From the NCBI GenBank assembly GCA_026119855.1, contig JAOWBW010000006.1, positions 124,001 to 188,000 on the forward strand: 64,000 nucleotides of DNA, written 5' to 3'. Numbering within the stretch: the first letter of the stretch is position 1; each line of letters starts with the position of its first letter. The stretch is from Campanula takesimana. Taxonomy: Eukaryota; Streptophyta; Magnoliopsida; Asterales; Campanulaceae. Both the position numbers and the translations under genes were made by a program. The notes under the pieces are model-generated. The model was not told where the DNA came from, did not search any database, and saw only the letters and a list, made by a program, of their open reading frames with translations. Positions 11,376 through 22,100 of this stretch are shown piece by piece.

Positions 11376-12836
11376 TGTTGGTGTTGGTGCCCTAGGCACG
11401 TTTGTTAAACGTTGTATAAGTTATCATTTTATTCATAATAATAAAGAGATAATAAGATTATTATTATGGCTCGTGTTTGCTTATAATAATCTCTGTCCCT
11501 AGAGCTTGTTAAGCACTAGTATAAAGGCTAAATGATCATGGGATGATCATGTTAGATTTATAGGTACTTGTTTGGAACAAGGTACTGGACATGACCCGCG
11601 GTATGAGATTTATGTCATGGTCGATGTCATATATAAATCTCATATTAGTTATGTCATTTGAATCCTTAGACATGAAGTTATTATAGTCTTCCACTTGATG
11701 AACATTATGTTTGACATATTCAAACGCTACCTTAACACGGTAGTTATAAAGGGTATGATTGGCATAATCGGATTCACGTAGGGAAGAATAATAAGCTAAA
11801 TGGATTTGTCCCTCTTCGGAGAGATGTCAAGCTTGGGCCCCTCGAAGGAATGATGTTGATGAAATGTTTGGCCAAACTCAAATGGATTGATTGGATCAAT
11901 GTCATTTGGATTATCAACATATTCGGAATCGAGAAAGTATTGAACAATACAAGTTGACTTGTTGACCATGACTTGTGTTCAATGACATCGTGGACAAAGG
12001 GATTATGACATGTTCTAAAAGGAATGCGAACTTGTATCTAGTTATACTATTCGGGTAGGTATCACGGTTTGCTAGAACCTAATCATATCTTATGGTTTCT
12101 TGTTTGAACCCATTGCCAACTTAGTATAATCCTAGAGGGTCACACACAATAGAACGAATCCTAAATAAGGACTATATTGGAAATTTGGAAAAATTGGATT
12201 TTTCTGGGCCTTTGGGCGACCGCCCAAATTGGCTGGGCGACCGCACAAGAACTTGGGCGGCCGCACACCTCAGTTTGGGCGGCCGCACAGTGCTGTCGGG
12301 GGCAGATTCCTAATTTGACTCGGAATCGAATTTTGGACGGGTTTTAACACAAGTTTCCTATTTAGAATAGGTCTTACTTGTGTATAAACATCAGAATTCG
12401 GCCATAACTCAGACCTAATGTTTGTGCAAGCCTCAAAAGAGTTTGAGAGGGTTTTATTTTGTTCTAAGAAATCCTAGATTGAAGAACAAAATTATACACA
12501 AAGAAAATTCCATATAGTTCATATTAATTGTGAAAACGTGTTTCATAATTTGGTCTAGCAACCAAGATCAAGTGTTCTTGATATTCGTTCGTGGTGTGGA
12601 TACCGCTAGAGGGTGAAACTTATCATCTTCAAAGTTCGTGATTATTACTATGCTCGTGATCAAGTTTTCAAGTCTCTATCGAATTCAAGGTTGCAAAATC
12701 AAAGGCATCAAGGGTTAGTATTCTAGTATTCATATTGTTGTATTTGACTTAATCATATGAATGGATCTATGGGCTTTGGGTTTTATTAAATTTTAAATGC
12801 TTAATTCCGCTGCGCATGTGACTACGAAACCCAACA
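11376..12836 (+). mobile_element. Solo copia LTR (1461 bp) with TSD GTTAT
   Basis: Same family as the LTRs at 1181-2389 and 7658-9205, in opposite orientation. It starts TGTTGGTGTTGGTGCC and ends ACGAAACCCAACA. It is flanked by GTTAT at 11371-11375 and 12837-12841, a matching 5-bp target duplication, so it is a solo LTR left by LTR-LTR recombination. It splits the second copia polyprotein between integrase and RT. Its GC-rich cassette differs from that of its relatives: GGGCGACCGC/GGGCGGCCGC words at 12213-12292 replace GCACGGTCGTGC. Confidence 0.93.
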
Positions 12837-14325
12837 GTTATCCCTTATCACATTTTGTCAATTGCACTAAATTCTCGACTGCACATCGTTGTTTTTTGAC
12901 TGCTATTGACTCAGGTGTTGAGCTAAAACATTTTAGTGAAGCGGTTAAGCTTCCTCAATGGCGTGAGGCTATGTCTAAAGAGCTTAATGCTCTTGATCAT
13001 AATGGAACATGGGAATTGGTAGATGCTCCTCTTGATAAGAAGGTGATTGGTAACAAATGGGTCAATAAAATAAAGTACAATGCTGATGGGACAATTGAGC
13101 GTTGTAAAGCTCGGTTAGTGATTTTGGGCAATAGACAAGTTGAAGGCGTTGATTTCAAGGAAACGTTTGCACCCACCATCAAAATGGTTACGGTGCGAGT
13201 TTTTCTTAGCATTGCTGCGATTAAAGGATGGGAACTTCATCAAATGGATGTTCATAATGCCTTTCTACACGGTGATCTTAATGAAGTTGTGTATATAAAG
13301 CTGCCTTTGGGACATCCGGATTCGTCTTCTGTGAAGGTTTGTAAACTTAAAAAATCATTATATGGTCTTCGGCAAGCTCCTCGCTGTTGGTTTGCAAAAC
13401 TTTCCATGGCATTAAAGGGATATGGATTTGTTCAGTCATGCTCCGATTATCTTTATTTTCTTTCAAAACATCCACTGCTGAGATACATGTTCTTGTCTAT
13501 GTTGATGACTTGGTTATTGGTGGAAATGATTCGGTTGCAATTAGTCGCTTCAACGGCTATCTTAGTAGTTGTTTTCACATGAAAGACCTCGGGCGTCTTA
13601 AGTATTTTTTGGGGCTTGAAGTGGCGAAACATCCTGATGGTATTTTTCTTTCTCAGCGCAAGTATGCGCTTGATATACTCTTTGAGGCTGGTTTTCTTGG
13701 AGCACATCCAGCCATTAGTCCTATTGAACAAAATCATCGTTTGGCCCTGACTGAGAGTGATGATTTACGTGATCCTGAGGCATATAGGCGAATTGTTGGG
13801 CGTCTTATTTATCTCACTATTACTCATCCGGAACTCTCTTATAGTGTGAATACTCTTGCCCAATTCATGACCCGGCCGAAATTGGCTCATTGGACAGCAG
13901 CCTTACGTGTTGTTCGGTATCTCAAAAATCATCCAGGCCAAGGCATTTTGTTACGATCCGACTCTGTTTTACATCTTCGGGCTTACTGTGACTCTGATTG
14001 GGCGAGTTTTCCTCTTACCTGGCGATCACTTACAGCTTATTTTGTTTCTTGGGCCACTCTCCGATCTCTTGGAAAACCAAAAAGCAGACTACCATTTCGC
14101 GTTCATCGGTTGAAGCAGAATATCGTTCTATGGAAAGTGCCACGTGTGAACTAAAATGGCTTCGTAGTTTACTTGATTCTTTTGGGATTACACATTCGGC
14201 TCCTATGACTATTCTAAGTGACAGTCAATCTGTGTTGCATATGGCTCAAAATCATGTCCATCATGAACGAACCAAACATATTGAAGTTGACTGTCATCTT
14301 GTTCGCGATGCTGTTCAGTCAAGTG
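12837..14325 (+). pseudogene. Copia reverse transcriptase and RNase H, frameshifted
   Basis: Resumes after the solo LTR with PLSHFV and then WREAMSKELNALDHNGTWEL, the usual start of plant copia RT. It keeps NKWVNKIKYNADGTIERCKARLV, FAPTIKM, QMDVHNAFLHGDL (first catalytic Asp) and KKSLYGLRQAPRCWF. A frameshift near 13460 puts the active site YVDDL (13498-13512) in a second frame with MKDLGRLKYFLGLEV. RNase H follows with AYCDSDWAS. A further shift leads to SRSSVEAEYRSM, then ILSDSQSV and RTKHIEVDCH. The MITE interrupts at 14326. It is non-functional as a polyprotein although most catalytic motifs are still visible. Confidence 0.88.
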
Positions 14326-14551
14326 CATAGTTATAAATCCCATCCCGTACCGGCCGGTACGTCCCGTCCCAGTTGAAAACCGGTGCGGTACAGGTTTAAT
14401 TCCGTCCCAGTTTCTGTACCGTCCTAAACCGCCGCGTACCGGTCCGAACACCGTACGGGCCGAGATGGTCGTACCGGTCGGTGCACGAAAAGAAAGACTT
14501 TTAAACCAATTTTTAATTGTCGGACCTAATAAAAATATATTTAAACTTGAG

Positions 14552-14582
<31 letters not shown>

Positions 14583-14935
14583 TTATGCCCTAGATTTATA
14601 CTTCACGATTAATCAACATCCATTCAACGCAATAGAACTTTCAAGGTGGTCAAGTCGCTAAATAGGAAGCAGCCTATGTAGTCCAAGAAATTGAAGCTGC
14701 AGAACTGTAATTTGTAAGCAACCTATACTAAACTTATGCTAGTATTGGTATAGTTTGATGATAAAATACAAGCTTCTGTAAATTTTTGTTGAACATATGT
14801 TATATATTTAATTATCTTAAAAAATACTAAAATGTGCGGTAAATCCGGTACGGTACACCGGTACGTTCCGGTACCGATACATCCCGTCCCAATGACAAAA
14901 CCGGTGCGTTGTACGGAACGGTATTTATAACTATG
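14326..14935. mobile_element. hAT-like non-autonomous element (610 bp)
   Basis: It has a perfect 13-bp terminal inverted repeat, CATAGTTATAAAT / ATTTATAACTATG. Flanks are GTCAAGTG (14318-14325) and GTCAAATG (14936-14943), an 8-bp target duplication with one mismatch, the hAT length. Subterminal regions on both sides are dense in CCGGTAC words in both orientations (about 14346-14480 and 14845-14920). There is a long T run at about 14551-14578. No transposase frame is seen, so it would depend on another element for movement. Confidence 0.85.
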
Positions 14936-15078
14936 GTCAAATGTCATCACAACTGCCTATGTTCATACGACTTCACAGCTGGCTGATCTTCTTACTAAAG
15001 CATTGGGCAGTCGACAGTTTCTACATATTCTAGGCAAGTTGGGCGTATGTGATTTACACGCTCCAACTTGAGGGGGGG
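14936..15078 (+). pseudogene. Copia RNase H end and polypurine tract
   Basis: Copia reading continues past the MITE: HTTSQLADLLTKALGSRQF, the conserved end of the polyprotein. It is followed by the polypurine tract CTTGAGGGGGGG directly before the LTR at 15079. Confidence 0.82.
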
Positions 15079-15316
15079 TGTTGAGATAATGACGAGATCT
15101 GCAAGATCTCGGCATATCTCTTTACTTTTTTGTATGTATCCTTAATTAGTTAGTTACCTATTTGATAAAAATGTAAATAGGTAGGATATATTTGCTTAGC
15201 TATTTTGTAGGGATTAGACTTAGTCTCCAAGAAATTCTTTGTATATATATGTACTCGGAATATCAAAGGGAGAAGAAATAAACTGACTTTATGATACGTA
15301 AACTTGTGTATTTTCA
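15079..15316 (+). repeat. 3' LTR of the plus-strand copia element (~238 bp)
   Basis: It starts TGTTGAGATAATGACG right after the polypurine tract and probably ends TGTATTTTCA at 15316. The length fits the short LTRs of several copia lineages. The right edge cannot be confirmed because the 5' LTR is missing. Confidence 0.65.
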
Positions 15317-16126
15317 GAATAAAAAGAAAAGGATATGGACTAACTCAAGAACCTCGCAAGGAACAAGAGCTAGAACTAGAAAAATCTAATCTCGCAAGAC
15401 TAGGGCCTGTCCTTGCAAGGGCAGAAAGGGGTTTAAACTTCGCAAGGCTTAAGAACAATTCTCGCAAGAATTGAAGTAAGTTCGCAAACTCACAAAGGAA
15501 AATTTTATTCAATCACTCAATGCCTTACAACTACATCTTGTAGGGTATTTATACTACTCTTGGAACATCCTTCCAAGTTAGGATAAACTAGACATTAATT
15601 ATTAAGAGATAAAAAAAATAAAGATAAGAACTAGGTGAAGAAAACAATATAAATTCGGCCAATCTGAACACCGTCAGATTCAAACAGCCACAACTCTTCA
15701 AGTACTTGTCCAAAAACATGCTATAAGTAGTCATATGAAAGATCACAACCTTATCTTCAACCCAACGCGGAAATAATCACCATCTGGACTGTCATTGCGT
15801 AGATAATAGCCGAACAAAATTATTTCAGAAACTGCTCAAATATTTGGCCCACTTATTTAAGCCCAACTAATCATGTTAACAAAGATTGGGCTCCAATTGA
15901 CCCCTAAAGTCTGATCCACACCCTTGGAGCTCAACATTAGCTCATTTCCATTATCTTCTACCTTTGCTTCCGCATCACTTTATTTTCCCCATATTATTTC
16001 TCTCGGTTTCAACTCCTTACCAAATCTACAAAATGTTGATAGATCCACACACATGAAATGTCAAAAGACGTAGGAATAAAAGTTAAAATTGCATTTATTT
16101 TCTGTTTGGAAGAAGATTTTTGGGAG
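15317..16126. other. Non-coding stretch downstream of the GDSL gene
   Basis: No reading frame of note. Six CGCAAG/TGCAAG words cluster at about 15352-15490. The part nearest 16126 should include the 3' untranslated region of the minus-strand GDSL gene. No clear polyadenylation signal was singled out. Confidence 0.5.
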
Positions 16127-19100
16127 TCAAGTGATGATGGTAATGTTGGCGAAAGTGCTCAAATTCATGGGCCGGATTCTCTTTGGACCACCGGCCCATA
16201 AGGCCTTTGAGATGAGTTTATAAGTATGCTCTGAAGGGTGAAAGTAATCCCAAAATAAGTAGTGGTTAGGTTCAGAACAAATCTGGTAACCTTCCTGCCC
16301 ACACTGCATCATTCCGTTCAAGGTTCCATACCCACAGCATGCATTTGTTACATCCATAAAACCTGCAATTTGTTTTGTACAAAATATATTATTACTAATA
16401 ATTAATAGAGGCACTCTCCTGTGCAACCGTCGCACGCTGTGCTGCGGTGCCAGGTCAGCTTTTTTTTTTTTTTTTGTCAACTAAAACTTTTTTTTCCTCC
16501 CAACAAAGTAACACTTATTATAACGAAATGTAACACTTTTTTTAAAAAAAAAAGTACCACAATTTTGCTACAATAATAGATAAAAGATAACATAAAGATT
16601 GGCAACTAAAACTAATGTAAAACTTTTTATAAAGGAATGTAACACTCATTTTTTTCAAATGTAACACTTTTTTTTCTCCCAAAATTAACATATGATTGAC
16701 AAACTAAACTAATGTTACATTTTATAAAAAATGAATGTAACATGTTTTTTCTCAATTTGTAACAGTTTATATTCTTAAATGTAACATTATATCTGAAATG
16801 TAACAATTTTTTATTGAGAAAGTAACAATTGAAATGCAAACCCATTTTTTTTTTGTAAAATTGCTGTTACATTTGACTGTAAAAAGTGTTATTTTTTGAA
16901 TATGAAACTGTTACTTTTATTAGAACAGAGTGTTACATCTCAACTGACAAAGCAACTCAAACTTTTTGTGTAAAAAAATGTTTTTTTTAAAAAAAATAAA
17001 AAATCAAACCATATCATGACCTATGTAGTTTTATTCGTCTCATCGAGACGAACACAACGGCATTTTTTTAAAATAATTCTGAGTTATAAATCTCAAGATA
17101 TAGCATTTTAAAGTTAATGGGTTTTTTTTTAAAAAAAAGGACACGTGTCACAACGGGGATGGGGAAGGAGCTGGAGCCGGGCGGGTTGATCGTGGACCGG
17201 GCGGGCCGACCCGTGGGCATACCCGCCGCATTTGGTGCGGCCGCCGCATATAAGATTTTGTCTTATTCCTAACGCCGTCCCGCTGATGTTGTATTAAAAA
17301 GAACATTAAGTGAAAGATAAGCTAACTATTATGTTCACTATAATTAATTGGTTAAGATGTAGGTCTCATTACTTTGAACAAGTCTGTTTTCTTTAGTTGG
17401 GCAGTAGATATAATTTGAGATGCGAAATCTGTCGTTGGGTCCCACATTTATATAAAAGAATTGCTACCACGATTTAAAAAGAGGTAGATTTTGTTATATA
17501 CTAGCCCAACACTATAACAAAAGGGCCAATTGCAATTCGGTTACCTAAGTTTTACAAAATTTTGCAATTGGTTACCAGGTTTGTCAAAATTGCGATTGGG
17601 TTCCTGAGTTTGTTGAACCAGAGCAATCAGGTGTAAAATCCGTTAGTCAGTTAAGAAACTAACAAAATGGACATCATGTGCGACACATGTGAGGGTAGAA
17701 ATGTCAACATAATTTTTAGGTTTTGAGGCATGATTATTCCACCAATCAGCAGGGGTATTTACGTACTTTAACAAGCAATTAATTCAAACAAAACCCATCT
17801 TCTTCAACTTTAATAAATCCGATCAAAACCCCACCCCCTACCCCCGAAATTCGAACAAAGATTCAACAATATCAAAAGATTCAAACAAAACCCATCTTGG
17901 CTAAATAAGCACGCCGATTTCGGAAAACTGTTCCTTGCCGGCGACAGTGCCGGTGCTAATATTCTCGCCATGGGCGCCGGCGAAGATGAGTCCGACTTAG
18001 GGATTGAGGGAACGGCGATGGTGGTGGTTAGGGATTTGTAAAATGGCATTTACACTTTAGGCCATTTCACTTAGGGAGATGAAGTGGGATGGGATTGATG
18101 AATTGGATTAGGGAGATGCAGTGGTGCTTTCAAAAATATCAAAAGGAAGGAAGGAGAAGGGGATCTGGGTTTTTTTTTAGAAAGAGAAAGAAAGAGAGAG
18201 AGAGAGAGAGAGAACCCTTCATTTTTGTATGTTATTGATGTTAAATCTGGTAGCCTGATTTGTGGTGGTGGCGGTGGTGGTGGAGGGGGTGACGGAGAGG
18301 AAGGCCGAAGATAGGAAGGGTGGCCGGAGACGGTTGCCGGAGAGAGGATGACCGGAAATGGTGGTAGAGAGAGAGAGAGTCTGAGAGAGAGAGAGAGAGA
18401 GAAACGGCTTTGTGTGTTTTTTTTTTTTTTTAAATTTGTTAATATGTAGTGTGCCTCTTTTACCCACTCAACTCTTGGTGAAATGACGTATATGACTCTT
18501 AAGATATCACGTGTGTCGCACATGATGTCCATTTTATTAGTTTCTTAACGGGGTAACGGGATTTACACCTGATTGCTCCGGTTCAGCAAACACAGGAACC
18601 CAATCGCAACTTTGACAAACCTGATAACCAATTGCAAAATTTTGTAAAACTCAGGTAACCAAATTGCAATTGGCCCATAACAAAACAGCAAACCTATCAC
18701 TGCAACAACAGTGTCAAATCTTTCGGCCAGCTAGTTGTTCCAACTTAGATTTGTGTGTGCTTTTGTTTTCGCATATTTAACATCCATCTTATAAACGCAA
18801 AACCGAACTGAAAAAACTGATCCTTTTGAAAAGAGGAAGGAGAAAAAATGTTACCATAACGTTTGGGCATGGCACGAAACTGCTGAACAGTATTATAAAC
18901 GGATCCATAAACACCAACAGCACCAGGATACTTATTAGCCATTGCCTTAACCAAATTTTCCAACCCAAAATTATAACTCTTTACCATTTTGTTCAGCCTC
19001 CCAAAACACTTTTTCACTGGTGCACCGGGCAAAAGGGTCCGAGCAGGAACACAACCAACCGGACCAAGCGAAAATAGGGCCATCCTCCGAGCACCCAGCT

Positions 19101-22100
19101 TGTAAATTTGATCAATGAAGTTAGTAACTTCTGTGAGCATGTCTTGGACGAAGGCTTCAGAAGTGCGGTTTGAAGGTAGGAGGAAGTAGTTGAAAATGTC
19201 GTTGGAGCCGGATTCGAAGAAGAAGAGAGATTGTTGGACTTGTTTCTTGTCTATGCGATTTTCATCTATTAGGGTTTTGAATTGTTGTAGCTGGTCCTGA
19301 AGTGGTGTTATTCCCTGCCAATCATGTAATTAGGATTTCTTAGCAAATTTCGTTCAAGAAGTTAATATTATTTCATTTTAAGGTAGATACAGGTTACACA
19401 AATATTATATGTATCTATATCTATATATAAATAAAAGCTTAAGTAGATGGAGCCCCTTTTTAAAACAGTTTCCCGCTCAAACACTCCTTTGTAAATGTTA
19501 TACAACCGTTTTATTTGGTAAAAGACGCGAGATTTGAGGATGCTCTTTTCATATTTAATGTAATATATCATTGCTTAGAGTTTTTAGTTCAACTTAAGTA
19601 ATTAATTGCCGCATGAAACTCCTAAATTTTCGGGGGAAAAAATCTATCCTAATTCTGGTTTTAAAAAGAAAAGAAAAACAATCCTAATTCTAGCAGTATA
19701 CAAGTAGTTTTTTGTTTCTCCAAAAATAAAATAAATTCTATACAATCATATGGCATGATTACTTTAATAATCTTTTTATTACTGCGTCCACGTTTCTATT
19801 TTGTAACAATTTTACCAAAATAACTCACCAAGTAGAAATACATTTAGATTTGTTTCTTTTCCTTCAACTCCATCATCTATTCATATGTAATTCTCTCATA
19901 GTTATGTATTATTATAATTTATACTTTTATGTCCCAAATACTCGTAGTTTTAGGATTTGCACACCTACTAAGAAAAGCAATCAATACATATCAAATTGAT
20001 ACTATTACCCCTTGATTAATTCAAGTAGCTATGCAATTAAATAATTTTACAGTGACAACATCCTATCATAAATAAAAGCAGTTTTGGTAAATATGTGTCA
20101 ATCTTTTATAGAAAACTGCAAATTTGCAAAACTTTAGGACAAAAAATTTATCCTAAAACTGCAAGTATTTTAGGCCGGAGGGAGTATTATATATGTGTGT
20201 ATATATTTATAGATGCAAACTACTTTTACAAGTATGCCTATGCTATACCTTTATATAGTGTGTGATCAGACTCATTAGTAATGGTATCTCAACATAAATA
20301 ATACAAAAATAGGATATCAGTTTATGAATAAAATTACAATCAAATTTTATTAATGTAATTTGATTTTATTTTTATAATTTTTCAAAGTATCTTTTACTGT
20401 GCGTTTAACGCACGGGTGTTACTCTAGTTATATTTAACTACTTGTGACCATATAAAATTAATAATACTCCATCCGGTTAAAATTATGTGTTAGCTTTCAG
20501 CTTCTTGCCAAGAAAAACAGGGCGGTAGTGAGGAATTATCCGCAATAGGCAAAAGCCTGACGGAACCTCCCTTCGATTTTTAATTTACTCAATAGAAGAG
20601 GTCCATAAGTAGGAAGGATTCCTCTTTGGATAATAGGTACGGGAACCCTGATGCTTGTAGTCATTAAGGGCGCTCAATGGACCTTTTGAATCTTCTTTTT
20701 TTTTTTTTTGTAACTTTTTTAAGAAAAAGTGGAATGCCAAAATTGCACTCTTTTTTAGTTAACTCTTAAAACTGAAGTCTCTAAAATTACTCATTAAATA
20801 AATACTCCTCCGCCCTGGACTAAGGTTCCTAGTTTGACTTTACACGAAGATTAAAAAAGAGTAAATGTTGTGATTATGAAAAAATAAGTAAGAGAAAGTT
20901 TGAGAGATAAAGTGGGTAAGGAGTTTTTGTTGTGAAAATGACAAGTAGGTCCCATGGTCCATTTTAGGTAATGAAGCAACTAAGAACCTTATTATGGAAC
21001 AAACCAAAAAGAAAAGTAAGAACCTTAGTCAGGAACAGAGAGAGTATCAGTCTAAAATTGTTGTCGCTTTTGAACAATTTTTTGTTTGTCCAAATTAATT
21101 GTCATTTTTGGCCTAAAATCATTGAAATACCACTTTCACCTTTGCATTAGAACTTGTAACACTATATTAATAGTTTATTGAGGGGTATTGTAAGAGAGAG
21201 AAACAATTAATATGGGCAAATTTAATATTTTTCGCTAAGTCATTGTAATAAATTACTCACTCCATCCCAAAATGATCTTCACATTTGATTATTCATACTT
21301 TTTTAAGGATATGAACACTTGCTTCACTAGTCATGCCTTGTTTCTGCACTTTTAAGCTTAAATTGTAGAAAAGAGAAGAATTTTTGGGACAATGAAAACC
21401 AACAAATGAAAAGATAATTTTGAGACGGAGGGAGTACATTCTAAAACCGATGAAAACCTGAATTTTGGACGTGAAGGAGTATGAGTACTCAACTAAGCCA
21501 GTTTATATTGTTTTGCAGAACCATACCCACTATTATTTATGTAAGGGCAAAACTGAAGTTTAATTATTTTTCTAACAGATATCTTGAAATAATTTCAGTC
21601 AAAACAAAAAATAATTTGAACATGATGGCGCAATAAATAGTGATAGTAGAGAGTTGTTGAAAAAAATGCATGTTTTAGTAAGATATTCAATACAGAGATG
21701 CTTGTTCACAGAATTATATTGCATGTAAAAAATTAATATCATGACTTGTTAAATTGCAAGAAAATGGGTGCCCTGGCCATTGATAGTGGTTCTGTTCGAA
21801 TTCATAAGTGTTAGCCACTTACACAAAAATTATAACCTCTTAATTTCTGGTCATAAACAACAGAAGGGCAACTCTGAACTTTATGAAAAGAGTCACCCAA
21901 CCTATCAGTTGCCACCCTTTAATTCCAAAGAATATTTACCAATCTTTACCATTTATTATTTTAATTGTATAAAAAATATAAATTTCCAAAATATCCCTTG
22001 AAATGTGTTTTGGATATTCATTTAGGGACCTTATATTTGTTTGAATTTTTCTATCTATACAAAATAAAGAACAAAATTTAGTCCTCACTCCTTGGCAAAT

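Larger units (their letters stand above)
9206..15316 (+). mobile_element. Plus-strand Ty1/copia element, 5' end lost, twice interrupted
   Basis: Reading 5' to 3': gag end with zinc knuckle, protease, integrase, RT, RNase H, PPT and 3' LTR, in copia order. The left part is cut by the minus-strand copia element ending at 9205. A solo LTR (11376-12836) and a hAT-like MITE (14326-14935) were inserted later; removing them restores copia reading on both sides. Several frameshifts and an in-frame TAG at 10093 show it is inactive. The 5' LTR is not in the window, or lies in the gap. Confidence 0.88.

Noticed and set aside
18071..18532. Minus-strand frame of ~150 codons rich in Ser, Leu and Pro within the MULE
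   Set aside because: It is a translation of GA/CT microsatellite and purine-rich sequence, with no domain. The opposite strand holds the recognisable carboxylesterase fragment.
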